64,000 bases of DNA, taken from the NCBI RefSeq assembly GCF_000413855.1, contig NZ_ATGG01000027.1:1-64000 (forward strand), given 5' to 3'. The position numbers were made by a program, and so were the translations under genes. This DNA is from Acinetobacter gyllenbergii CIP 110306 = MTCC 11365. Lineage in GTDB: Bacteria; Pseudomonadota; Gammaproteobacteria; Pseudomonadales; Moraxellaceae. This document shows positions 27,311 to 35,000 of this stretch, one piece after another (the stretch's first letter is position 1; the number at the start of each line of letters is the position of its first letter). Below the pieces are notes generated by a model. The model was not told where the DNA came from and made no database searches. It saw only the letters and a program-made list of their open reading frames with translations.

Positions 27311-28045
27311 TTATGATCCAAACTTCCAGTCTCCTTGATTTGTAGATATAACCACTTCAATAATTTTATTTCTACCACAGTTGCTTGTATCCACTGACAT
27401 CATTTGTCCAAAACCAAGCCGTATCGGATTATTTATTTTTTGCAATAAAGGACAGTTGCCACGATTAACTATGACATTTGAAATGGATACGTCATCAACG
27501 AGTGATTGAACTTTGATCATTGTTATAAAAGAGTGGTGTGGATTCTGTTCTAAGGCAATTTTAACTGGAGAGGTTGCAGGAATTGTCGAAGTGGTTTCAT
27601 TTTGATTTGCAGGAGTATTACCCCGCTCAATGATATTAAAGCACTCATCATTTAAAGTAGATTCAATGTCAGTGGCTTGCTTGCTCCATGAAAGTTGTTG
27701 GCTATCACAACCATAGACATCATCCGATTGATTATCTAAAAAACGGATGTTCCATGTATAAAGAAAAAGCTCTTCAGTTTGCTGACGTAGGAATTTAACA
27801 TTATCGACTGAAAAGGCTGTATAGCGATCAGGGTATTTTTGATCAAGAAGGTATTGCAAGGTCTCTTTACCATAGGTTGCAATGTCATTTTTGCCTTGGT
27901 CGATGAACTGTTGTGAATCAGATGTCTTGGCGCTAATAGCCTCTGTTTGAGCGCTATTTGATGATGCTTTTTCTGTAGATTCATTTTTAGTGCAGGCTTG
28001 CATTAAACAAGCTGCCATTAAGGTAATGATGATTTTTTTATTCAT
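27311..28045 (-). CDS. Island lipoprotein, unknown function
   Basis: A 244-aa lipoprotein: MNKKIIITLMAACLMQAC is a type II signal with lipobox MQAC (Cys18). A Ser/Thr/Ala linker follows. Five further cysteines occur in the mature part (VYGCDSQQL, NDECFNII, NRGNCPLLQ, TSNCGRNK), probably disulfide-bonded. ATG 28045 is preferred over an in-frame codon at 28072 because AGGAA precedes it by six bases and it begins the signal. No family is recognised. It lies 61 bp downstream of the DUF805 gene on the same strand. Confidence 0.7.
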   Translation of the reverse strand: MNKKIIITLMAACLMQACTKNESTEKASSNSAQTEAISAKTSDSQQFIDQGKNDIATYGKETLQYLLDQKYPDRYTAFSVDNVKFLRQQTEELFLYTWNIRFLDNQSDDVYGCDSQQLSWSKQATDIESTLNDECFNIIERGNTPANQNETTSTIPATSPVKIALEQNPHHSFITMIKVQSLVDDVSISNVIVNRGNCPLLQKINNPIRLGFGQMMSVDTSNCGRNKIIEVVISTNQGDWKFGS

Positions 28046-28133
28046 GATGATTCCTAAAACATATACATTCATTGGCTATGCAGACATAGATGTACAGATT
28101 CTTATTTAGATACAGTGGAATGATTTTTATTGA

Positions 28134-28769
28134 TTAGGCTTTGGGTGATTCACCATAGGCATTTGCAGTAAATTCACCTTCTTGGGCAGCCCAGAACAGC
28201 AGTAAAAGGATTCCTACAATTGGCACAAGGGCAATTAACATCCACCAACCTGAACGCCCAATGTCATGTAAACGTCTGACACTAACCGCAATATTTGGAA
28301 TGAATGTGACTATCATGGCAATGGTTGCCGCATCTTCACTGATAAAGCTAAAGGCTAGACTCATCAGTACACAAAATAGCTCGAAGTACCAGAACTCGCT
28401 CCGTCTGGCACGGCCTTTAAAATCTGCAAACTTCTTAAAGCAGGTCAAAATGGCTTGTTGATAGTCTGTAAGGATACTTTCAACTTTGTTGGTAGTTGCT
28501 TTTGTTGAGTTTTCTTGATTGCTATTGAAAGTAGTTGGTGAGGGGGCAGATGCTTTAGTTTGGGTGGCGGTTGTAGGTGTAGTCATGAATTCAAGGTAGA
28601 TACCTGTAGCTTGACCTTCAGCATTTACATCAAAGTCGACTTCATTACCCCGAATAGGTGCGTGCTGTTCTTTCCATTCACTACCTACAAAGTTATAACG
28701 TTTTTGGTCATTACCCAGAATAATGCCCATATTGGTTTGAATCGTGAAATCTAAAATCTTGCCTTTCAT
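28134..28769 (-). CDS. Cold-shock-like domain fused to DUF805 membrane domain
   Basis: A 211-aa protein. Residues 1-62 (KGKILDFTIQTNMGIILGND, GNEVDFDVNAEGQATGIYLE) look like the OB-fold domain that often precedes DUF805 or DUF1294 membrane parts. A Thr/Ser-rich linker follows. Residues about 100-205 are DUF805: FKKFADFKGRARRSEFWYFE, RRLHDIGRSGWWMLIALVPI and WAAQEGEFTANAYGESPK, with about four membrane helices. Function of DUF805 proteins is unknown. ATG start; co-directional with the lipoprotein gene. Confidence 0.85.
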   Translation of the reverse strand: MKGKILDFTIQTNMGIILGNDQKRYNFVGSEWKEQHAPIRGNEVDFDVNAEGQATGIYLEFMTTPTTATQTKASAPSPTTFNSNQENSTKATTNKVESILTDYQQAILTCFKKFADFKGRARRSEFWYFELFCVLMSLAFSFISEDAATIAMIVTFIPNIAVSVRRLHDIGRSGWWMLIALVPIVGILLLLFWAAQEGEFTANAYGESPKA

Positions 28770-29116
28770 CTTCGTGTCCTTATTTTATGTATTGGAGAGA
28801 TGTGTGGACCTACAGGTAAATTGATCTTGATTGTTATTTACCATCAGTGTTCAAACATGCTCCACCTCACAACACAAAGCAGCTTTTCTTCTTATTCACA
28901 TAGACAGTGAATCTCTTTTTTATGGCAGCACAAATCTGACCTGAATCAATAGATAGGGCTGAAAGCTGAAATTGTGATGTACCAAACGTCTTGTTATAAA
29001 TTGAGCGCTTTAATATTAAAAACCTGATAGCTCAATAATTTAGTGTTTCGGATTTTATCAACGAAGGATAGGGCTGATGCCCAGAGATAAGAATAGAGAT
29101 TAGTCATGGTTGACTC
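28770..29116. other. Intergenic region before the structured RNA
   Basis: No coding frame. GATAGGGCTGA occurs twice, near 28959 and 29066, which may reflect regulatory sites or an old duplication. A promoter for the RNA element should lie here, but no clear -35/-10 pair was recognised. Confidence 0.35.
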
Positions 29117-29513
29117 CTTTGGGTATAAAGAAGTTTCACCGCATCACTGCTAAATAATGGTGGCGAAACGAAAAGGGGTTAGCAGACTGATACCCAAAAA
29201 GATCAGCACACCCGAAGGTGTCCCCCTCCCGTTCCGCCGCAGAGGGAGGACACACAGGGTCGCCCACCAAAAAGATAAACTTTTTAGTGTGCTTTGGGTA
29301 AGCGGTCTGCTAAAACCGACTGGCAATGTAGGCCAGCAAATGAATGATAATCCCTGCAAAAGATCACGTCAATTTACTGATTCAGAAAAACCAAATGATG
29401 AGTCAAAAGATTTTAAATAAATTTCAGATATATACCATCTAAGTGAGTGAATGTATTCACATGCATCTTATCGATTTCCCATTTTGGCCTGCTTCCCCAG
29501 CAGGCCTTTTTTT
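29117..29513 (+). ncRNA. Candidate structured RNA with own terminator
   Basis: A GC-richer block in AT-rich DNA. A long stem joins 29179-29198 with 29293-29313: TTAGCAGAC with GTCTGCTAA, then TACCCAAA with TTTGGGTA. Inside are ACACC-CGAA-GGTGT (29208-29221) and CCTCCC/GGGAGG (29225-29230, 29244-29249). Upstream, TTTGGGTAT (29118-29126) and CTGCTAA (29147-29153) can pair with the same central strand (29190-29198 and 29179-29185), so two exclusive folds are possible. A terminator at 29486-29513 closes the unit. An 87-aa frame (29157-29420) crosses the hairpins and looks non-protein-like. Either a new ncRNA or a long leader of the DUF932 gene. Confidence 0.5.
29486..29513 (+). terminator. Terminator between the structured RNA and the DUF932 gene
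   Basis: GGCCTGCT (29486-29493) pairs with AGCAGGCC (29499-29506), followed by seven T. It lies 57 bp before the DUF932 start, so it is either the 3' end of an RNA gene or an attenuator. Confidence 0.88.
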
Positions 29514-29569
29514 ATGCACAAAATCTGAAATTGAAACAATTCAAGATTGATCTATTCAAGGAAAAGTTT

Positions 29570-30619
29570 ATGGCACATTTAGTCGAAACAATGGCATTCG
29601 TTGGGCAAACACCTTGGCATGGTTTAGGTAATCAACTGACCCAAAATCAACCATTAGAAGTGTGGGCACAACAAGCTGGTATGGATTGGCGGATTGAATC
29701 CTCCGATGTCAGCTATATGGCACAAAATGAACGTGGGCAAAGCATCATTTTACCGTTTGAAGAGCAACGGGTTTTGTATCGCTCGGATACCCATGCACCT
29801 TTATCAGTAGTCAGCCAACGCTTTCAGGAAGTACAGCCGATGGAAATCCTACATTTCTACAAAGACCTGACTGAACAATCGGGCTTTGAACTGGAAACCG
29901 CAGGCATCCTCAAAGGTGGAAAGAAATTCTGGGCATTGGCTAAAACAGGACAGACTACAGCACTTAAGGGCAAAGATGTCAGCAATGGCTACATTTTATT
30001 GGCGACTGCTTGTGATGGCACGCTAGCAACTACAGCACAGTTTACCTCGATCCGTGTGGTGTGTAACAACACTTTAGCCATTGCCTTGAAGGGACAACAA
30101 GGCAATGTTGGTGTGGTCAAAGTTCCACACAGCACCAAGTTTGATGCGGAGAAAGTAAAACAACAACTCGGTATTTCAGTACGTGCATGGGATGAACACA
30201 TGTATGAAATGAAGCAACTCAGTCAGCGTAAAGTGACACAGCAGGAAGCAGCAGCCTATTTTGATGCAGTGTTTAACAATACCAACCTCAGTATGGCTGA
30301 ACAGGATGAAAGTATTATTCAATTTTATCGAAATGTTGCCATGCCCACTCAAACAAGCCCATCCAAAGCAGACAATAAAACTGAACCCAATGGACGGGCT
30401 ATGTCTAAAGTGATGACCATGTTTAACGGACATGGGCGAGGGGCTGAACTCAGTTCTGCTAAGGATACTGCTTATGGATTGCTTTGTTCTATGACGGAGT
30501 TCGTCGATCACGAAAGACGTGCTATGAGCGCAGATCATCGTTTAGATTCAGCTTGGTTTGGCGCAGGTGCAGCCATCAAGCAGAGAGCTTTAGAACAAGC
30601 CCTTAGACTCGTTGCTTAA
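29570..30619 (+). CDS. DUF932 (TIGR03299) phage/plasmid-like protein
   Basis: A 349-aa protein of the TIGR03299 phage/plasmid family. The opening MAHLVETMAFVGQTPWHGLG is diagnostic, as are VVCNNTLAIAL and VVKVPHSTKF. The upstream in-frame extension to 29447 is rejected because ATG 29570 has AAGGAAAA nine bases before it and the extension crosses the terminator hairpin. These proteins accompany YqaJ and recombination genes on plasmids, islands and phages; the biochemical role is not established. A terminator follows at 30665-30691. Confidence 0.92.
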   Translation: MAHLVETMAFVGQTPWHGLGNQLTQNQPLEVWAQQAGMDWRIESSDVSYMAQNERGQSIILPFEEQRVLYRSDTHAPLSVVSQRFQEVQPMEILHFYKDLTEQSGFELETAGILKGGKKFWALAKTGQTTALKGKDVSNGYILLATACDGTLATTAQFTSIRVVCNNTLAIALKGQQGNVGVVKVPHSTKFDAEKVKQQLGISVRAWDEHMYEMKQLSQRKVTQQEAAAYFDAVFNNTNLSMAEQDESIIQFYRNVAMPTQTSPSKADNKTEPNGRAMSKVMTMFNGHGRGAELSSAKDTAYGLLCSMTEFVDHERRAMSADHRLDSAWFGAGAAIKQRALEQALRLVA

Positions 30620-30664
30620 ACGATTTAGCCTAAGCAGAACATACCCACCAATTTAATTTTATTG

Positions 30665-30691
30665 AGCTGCATTCAAAGATGCAGCTTTTTT
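30665..30691 (+). terminator. Terminator after the DUF932 gene
   Basis: AGCTGCAT (30665-30672) with ATGCAGCT (30679-30686), loop TCAAAG, then T run and TATGC. Confidence 0.85.
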
Positions 30692-30741
30692 ATGCCGTCA
30701 ATTCAAATTTTACCTAACTTTTATAATATGCAGGAATAATC

Positions 30742-31893
30742 ATGAACTCGAATACCCAGATTCAAAACACCCTAAATAATCCACCGCTACTGCCCTATTT
30801 ACCTAATTTAAGCCAACCGACTCAACAGGTTGAAGTGGGAACCCGAACTAAACGTAACCCATCCAACAGCCAATCACTTATATCAGCAAACAAGCCACCA
30901 CGAAAATCCAAACCACCCACAGCCAAACGACTCGCCAGTACCAAACTGATGAATTACCAGCAATGGCTGGAAGTTAGAAAACAGGGTATTGGTAGTAGTG
31001 ATGCAGCAACCGCTTGTGGACTAAATCCCTATATGTCGATGCTAGAACTTTGGATGATTAAAACAGGACGGATGCAACAAAACATCGAAGATGAAAGCGC
31101 AGGCTATGCACCCTTGTACTGGGGCAAACAACTTGAACCGCTTGTTGCCGAATATTACAGCATGCACACCAACAATAAGGTGCGTCGAGTCAACGCAGTA
31201 CTTCAGCATCCAGATGACGATAAACACTTTATGCTCGCCAATCTGGATTATGCCGTCGTTGGCTGTGATGAAGTACAAATTCTGGAATGCAAAACTGTAG
31301 GCGAGTACGGCTCTAAGCTTTGGCGGGATGGTGTACCGCTTTATGTCTTATGCCAAGTACAACATCAATTGGCTGTGACAGGTAAACAAGCCGCTCATAT
31401 CTGTGCCTTGATCTGTGGACATGAAACCAAAATCTATAAAGTGACTCGCAATGAAACCGTGATCCAGCACATCATCAATGCTGAACGGCATTTCTGGCAA
31501 TGTGTGGAATCGGGTATCCCTCCAAGTGTAGATGCATCCGACTCAGCAGCCAAAGCCTTGCAGCAACTTTACCCAGAACAGATTCCTTTATTGGTGGAAG
31601 ACCTGACCCAAAATGAACAAGCCAACTACCTATTTAACCAATTGCTTGAGGAGAGACACAAGGTTGAACAGCACCAACTGTATTTTGATGAACTTAAACA
31701 TCAACTACAAATGATGATGAAAGATGCGGAACGGGCAGTGTTTACAGGTGGCTCAGTTACTTGGAAAAAGTCACAGGACTCGATCACTTTAGATAGTAAA
31801 GCTTTGCTGAAACAGCACCCTGAATATTTACAGCAATTCCCTCAAACTAAATCAGGAACACGAAGATTTCAGATTTATGCGAATGGTGGATAA
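30742..31893 (+). CDS. YqaJ-family viral recombinase/exonuclease
   Basis: A 383-aa lambda-exonuclease-type nuclease. After a 70-residue Pro/Asn/Lys-rich N-terminus come WLEVRKQGIGSSDAATACGL, WGKQLEPLVAEYY, a catalytic D near NLDYAVVG and the E-x-K in ILECKTVGEYG. The C-terminal half (about residues 265-340) is a coiled-coil helper region. Such enzymes resect double-stranded ends for single-strand-annealing recombination. No RecT-type annealase is adjacent, which is odd for a complete recombination pair. GCAGGAATAATC supplies the ribosome-binding site. Confidence 0.92.
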   Translation: MNSNTQIQNTLNNPPLLPYLPNLSQPTQQVEVGTRTKRNPSNSQSLISANKPPRKSKPPTAKRLASTKLMNYQQWLEVRKQGIGSSDAATACGLNPYMSMLELWMIKTGRMQQNIEDESAGYAPLYWGKQLEPLVAEYYSMHTNNKVRRVNAVLQHPDDDKHFMLANLDYAVVGCDEVQILECKTVGEYGSKLWRDGVPLYVLCQVQHQLAVTGKQAAHICALICGHETKIYKVTRNETVIQHIINAERHFWQCVESGIPPSVDASDSAAKALQQLYPEQIPLLVEDLTQNEQANYLFNQLLEERHKVEQHQLYFDELKHQLQMMMKDAERAVFTGGSVTWKKSQDSITLDSKALLKQHPEYLQQFPQTKSGTRRFQIYANGG

Positions 31894-31949
31894 GGCAGAT
31901 CTATCTTAATCCATCATTTATTTCCTCCAGCAAACATATCAAATCAATT

Positions 31950-31980
31950 AATCCCATACCTCACAGGTATGGGATTTTTT
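31950..31980 (+). terminator. Terminator after the YqaJ gene
   Basis: Perfect 12-bp stem AATCCCATACCT (31950-31961) and AGGTATGGGATT (31965-31976), loop CAC, then T run and ATGC. Confidence 0.9.
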
Positions 31981-32023
31981 ATGCCCAAAATTTTATTTAT
32001 ACATCTATATTGAGGAGATCATC

Positions 32024-32917
32024 ATGATTAAAGGCTTAGCCATCACACCACCTGTACTTGGTCGTATCAGCATTGGCAAAGTTGTTGAAAAGAACGGTAA
32101 ACGTCTCCCTGAAAAAGATGACCAATTTACCATTACTAGCCAAATCCAGAATAAGGATGGATGGGTCAAACATCCATTTGATGAACAACTACGTGCCAAG
32201 GCACAAAACCAAAAACTTAGAAGCATTCCAGTCAGGATGATCTTTAACGATCCAGAATTGAATCTACGGGCTGAATACAGTTTGTTTGACAGACAAACAG
32301 GACGCTTAATCTGCTCAGGTAATGGGGAAACTTGTCAGCGACTCGGACAAAATGGCATTGAGCAACACCCATGCCCATCACCTGATCTATGCCCATTGGC
32401 ACAGGGTGGGCTGTGCAAGCCTTATGGCAGACTCTACGTCAATTTAGATGAATCGGATGAGTTCGGTACATTCATCTTTAGAACCACAGGTTTTAATAGT
32501 ATTCGAACTTTGGCAGCGCGGCTTCGTTATTACCATGCAGCATCAGGTGACTTACTCTCATGCTTACCTTTGCAACTGACTTTAAGAGGTAAGAGTACAA
32601 CTCAGAGTTATCGTACGCCAATCTATTACGTGGACTTAACTTTACGTGATGGAGTGAACTTAAATGATGCTATCACCTCAGCTCAGCAGATCGATGAACA
32701 GAGTAAGGCAGCAGGGTTTTATCAGGAGGCTTTGGATCATGTGGCACGACAGGGTTATGGCAATGCCAGTTTTGAGGTGGGTGGTGAAGAGGGCTTGGAT
32801 ATTGTTGAGGAGTTCTATCATTCAAATGAGAAAGAGGAGCCTCACCAATGCGGTGCTTTATCGTGTGTAACGACAATGGAACAAGAGTTATCTCGTAGTG
32901 TTAAAGCACTAAATTAA
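32024..32917 (+). CDS. Hydrolase or metal-binding protein, recombination-directionality-factor-like
   Basis: A 297-aa protein of the family annotated as hydrolase or metal-binding protein and related to Gp3-like recombination directionality factors. It opens with LAITPPVLGRISIGKVV and has a cysteine cluster around GNGETCQRLGQNGIEQHPCP, DLCPLAQGGLCKPYGRLYVN, then FIFRTTGFNSIRTLAARLRY. It regularly follows DUF932 and YqaJ genes. Whether it controls island excision is inference. Start ATG 32024 has GAGGAG nine bases upstream. A terminator follows at once. Confidence 0.85.
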   Translation: MIKGLAITPPVLGRISIGKVVEKNGKRLPEKDDQFTITSQIQNKDGWVKHPFDEQLRAKAQNQKLRSIPVRMIFNDPELNLRAEYSLFDRQTGRLICSGNGETCQRLGQNGIEQHPCPSPDLCPLAQGGLCKPYGRLYVNLDESDEFGTFIFRTTGFNSIRTLAARLRYYHAASGDLLSCLPLQLTLRGKSTTQSYRTPIYYVDLTLRDGVNLNDAITSAQQIDEQSKAAGFYQEALDHVARQGYGNASFEVGGEEGLDIVEEFYHSNEKEEPHQCGALSCVTTMEQELSRSVKALN

Positions 32918-32949
32918 TAGCGAAGGGAACTTTTAAGTTCCCTTCGCTA
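32918..32949. terminator. Bidirectional terminator between RDF-like gene and cadR
   Basis: Perfect 13-bp inverted repeat TAGCGAAGGGAAC (32918-32930) and GTTCCCTTCGCTA (32937-32949) around TTTTAA. It separates the recombination module from the metal genes and starts right at the stop codon. Confidence 0.75.
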
Positions 32950-32957
32950 TAACTAGC

Positions 32958-33350
32958 TCAAGCTAAATTTTTTAATACGCCACATTTATCAGCAGTACAT
33001 AAACCGTCACAGGTTTTCCGAATTTCTAACAACTGCTCAATGAGTTTCTGTTGGTTTCTAATACTATCTTGTACATCTCTAATATGAGAATCAATAAGTT
33101 CATTTACTTCAGAACAATTTTGGGCAGGCGTATCTTTATAAGTTAATAATTTTTTGATTTCACTAAGATTCATGTTCAATGTTCGGCAATTGACAATAAA
33201 TTTTAGTCTATCAATATAGTTTTCTGAATACAGTCGATAGTTGCCCTGATTTCTTTCAGGTGGTGGGATTAAACCTTCTTTTTCATAGAACCTAATTGTT
33301 AATACTGAACAAGAGGTCTTCTCAGATAACTCACCTATTTTTAAGAACAT
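32958..33350 (-). CDS. cadR: CadR-type MerR-family metal regulator
   Basis: A 130-aa MerR regulator for Cd(II)/Pb(II). HTH LKIGELSEKTSCSVLTIRFY with EKEGLIPPPERNQGNYRLYS is typical, followed by a dimerisation helix and metal ligands: Cys in PAQNCSEVNELI and the C-terminal CDGLCTADKCGVL. The start MFLKIGEL at 33350 is preferred over the longer frame to 33359. It is divergent from the CDF exporter gene; the 69-bp gap holds a MerR-type promoter that it should control by DNA untwisting. Confidence 0.9.
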   Translation of the reverse strand: MFLKIGELSEKTSCSVLTIRFYEKEGLIPPPERNQGNYRLYSENYIDRLKFIVNCRTLNMNLSEIKKLLTYKDTPAQNCSEVNELIDSHIRDVQDSIRNQQKLIEQLLEIRKTCDGLCTADKCGVLKNLA

Positions 33351-33370
33351 GGTAATCAACCAAAACTAGC

Positions 33371-33401
33371 TTGACTCTATAGTAGCTATAGGGATTTTAA
33401 T
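33371..33401 (+). promoter_or_regulatory. MerR-type promoter/operator for the CDF-feoAB operon
   Basis: TTGACT (33371-33376) and TTTAAT (33396-33401) are separated by 19 bp, the stretched spacer of MerR-family promoters. The spacer holds an imperfect dyad, CTCTATAG-TAG-CTATAGGG, which fits a CadR site. Confidence 0.8.
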
Positions 33402-33418
33402 ATGCAACAAGTGAAGAT

Positions 33419-34732
33419 ATGACTATAGGCACATCAATGAGTGGTTGCGGTTGTAATAAAGAAAGTTCTTGTGACGATACCAAGCAAAAACAAAATGAAT
33501 CAGAAACAGATTCTTGTAAAGGTAAAGATTCAGTTACTGAAGTAAGTAAAAGCTCTTGTTGTGGTAATGAGTTACAGCAAGGAGCTAACTCTGATGAAAA
33601 AGATACTTGCGGTAGTAACCAGCCGTGTTCTACGCAGTCGAATTCATGTTGTGGTTCGGATTCGATAACTTCACCTGAACCGATTCGGGGGAGTGAAGAT
33701 ACAGCGACTTTCATCAGTGACTATAACATCCCGAAAATGGATTGCTCCGCAGAGGAACAAATGGTTCGGATGACTTTATCTTCATTAGTAGATGTTAAGA
33801 GGCTGGTATTTGATTTGCCAAACCGAAACCTAAAAGTTCTGCATAATGGTGAAAATAATGAAATCACTGCAAAACTTGAAGCTCTTGGATTTGGAGCAAA
33901 ATTAAATAAAACTGAAGCATATGAAAATAAAGAGCACGCACAAGAAGCCAGTACTTTTCTAATTCCAAAGATGGATTGTTCGGCAGAAGAGCAAATGGTC
34001 AGAATGGCTCTTTCTCCCTTGCATGAAGTTAAAGGTTTATCATTTGATTTGGCACAAAGACAGTTAGTTGTTTTCCATACAAATGGGATTAATGAAATTA
34101 CCACAAAACTTGAAGCCCTCAGTTTTGGTGCAAAGCTCGTGGAAACAGTAAAAGCCACTGGGGAATTGCCTGAAACACCAGATCCGACTAAGCAGGCGAA
34201 AGTCCTAAAATTATTACTAGCGATTAATGGTATTCTTTTTTTTATTGAATTCATAAGTGGAATTATTGCTGCATCGACGGGTCTCATTGCGGACTCTCTT
34301 GATATGTTTGCTGATGCGGCGGTTTACGGTATAGCACTTTACGCGGTAGGGAAAGCGGCAAAATACCAATTAAAAGCAGCTCATTTTGCAGGATGGATTC
34401 AACTTTTATTAGCTTTGATCGTTATTGTTGATGTTATCAGACGTTTCATGTTCGGTAGTGAGCCAGAGTCAGATTTGATGATCATTATTGGCTTCTTAGC
34501 ACTTATTGCCAATGTGACGTGCTTGTATCTCATTTCTGGGCATAGAGATGGCGGAGCCCATATGAAAGCGAGTTGGATCTTTTCAGCTAATGACGTAATA
34601 GTAAATATGGGGGTTATTTTAGCAGGTGTACTTGTCGCATGGACTGGTTCAGCTTACCCAGATTTGATTATTGGTATTCTTGTTTCACTGTTTGTACTGA
34701 ATGGCGCTCGAAAGATTTTGGCGTTGAAATAG
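33419..34732 (+). CDS. CDF-type cation exporter with Cys-rich N-terminus and two degenerate HMA domains
   Basis: A 437-aa inner-membrane exporter. Residues 1-80 are Cys-rich (CGCNKESSC, SSCCGNE, SCCGSDS and more), probably a metal-trapping tail. Two HMA-like domains follow, each starting with IPKMDCSAEEQMVRM, 78 codons apart at 33737 and 33971; the usual CxxC is reduced to one Cys plus Glu. Residues about 260-437 form six helices of the cation diffusion facilitator family with LIADSLDMFADAAVYG and SWIFSANDVIVNMG as metal sites. Under CadR control, so Cd/Zn/Pb export is likely. ATG 33437 (MSGCGCN) is an alternative start. Confidence 0.85.
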   Translation: MTIGTSMSGCGCNKESSCDDTKQKQNESETDSCKGKDSVTEVSKSSCCGNELQQGANSDEKDTCGSNQPCSTQSNSCCGSDSITSPEPIRGSEDTATFISDYNIPKMDCSAEEQMVRMTLSSLVDVKRLVFDLPNRNLKVLHNGENNEITAKLEALGFGAKLNKTEAYENKEHAQEASTFLIPKMDCSAEEQMVRMALSPLHEVKGLSFDLAQRQLVVFHTNGINEITTKLEALSFGAKLVETVKATGELPETPDPTKQAKVLKLLLAINGILFFIEFISGIIAASTGLIADSLDMFADAAVYGIALYAVGKAAKYQLKAAHFAGWIQLLLALIVIVDVIRRFMFGSEPESDLMIIIGFLALIANVTCLYLISGHRDGGAHMKASWIFSANDVIVNMGVILAGVLVAWTGSAYPDLIIGILVSLFVLNGARKILALK

Positions 34733-34742
34733 GGTGCAGACA

Positions 34743-35000
34743 ATGAATTTATTTCAAGTAAAGGAAGACCAGACTGTAAAAATCATTGATCTTAAAAAGG
34801 GTGAACAGTATCAAGATAAAAATGATCCTGTTCTGGAGCGTTTAGAACTGCTGGGCTTTAGAGTAGGTGAATCCTTACAAGTGCTTGCGAAAGGGCTTTT
34901 TGGTGGTGATCCTGTGTTGGTTCAAATCGAAACCTCACGTTTCGCCTTAAGAAAAAATGAAGCAGAACGAATTTTTGTAGAGATTACCAATGGAAACTAA
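34743..35000 (+). CDS. feoA: FeoA-family protein
   Basis: An 85-aa SH3-like FeoA domain protein: KIIDLKKGEQYQDKNDPVLE, RLELLGFRVGESLQVLAKG, FGGDPVLVQIETSRFALRKN. FeoA assists the FeoB Fe(II) transporter in the cytosol. ATG 34743 is chosen because AGGG lies eight bases upstream; GTG 34734 would overlap that site. The end overlaps feoB by 11 bp. It follows the CDF gene by ten bases, so it belongs to the CadR-controlled operon. Confidence 0.88.
   Translation: MNLFQVKEDQTVKIIDLKKGEQYQDKNDPVLERLELLGFRVGESLQVLAKGLFGGDPVLVQIETSRFALRKNEAERIFVEITNGN

Noticed and set aside
29157..29420. 87-aa frame on the plus strand and a 69-aa frame on the minus strand over the same bases
   Set aside because: Both cross the strong hairpins, are Arg/Pro-rich or low in normal protein character, and lack good ribosome sites; RNA structure explains the sequence better.
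33650..33680. tRNA T-arm-like GGTTCGGATTCG
   Set aside because: Lies inside the CDF coding frame with no acceptor or anticodon stems around it.
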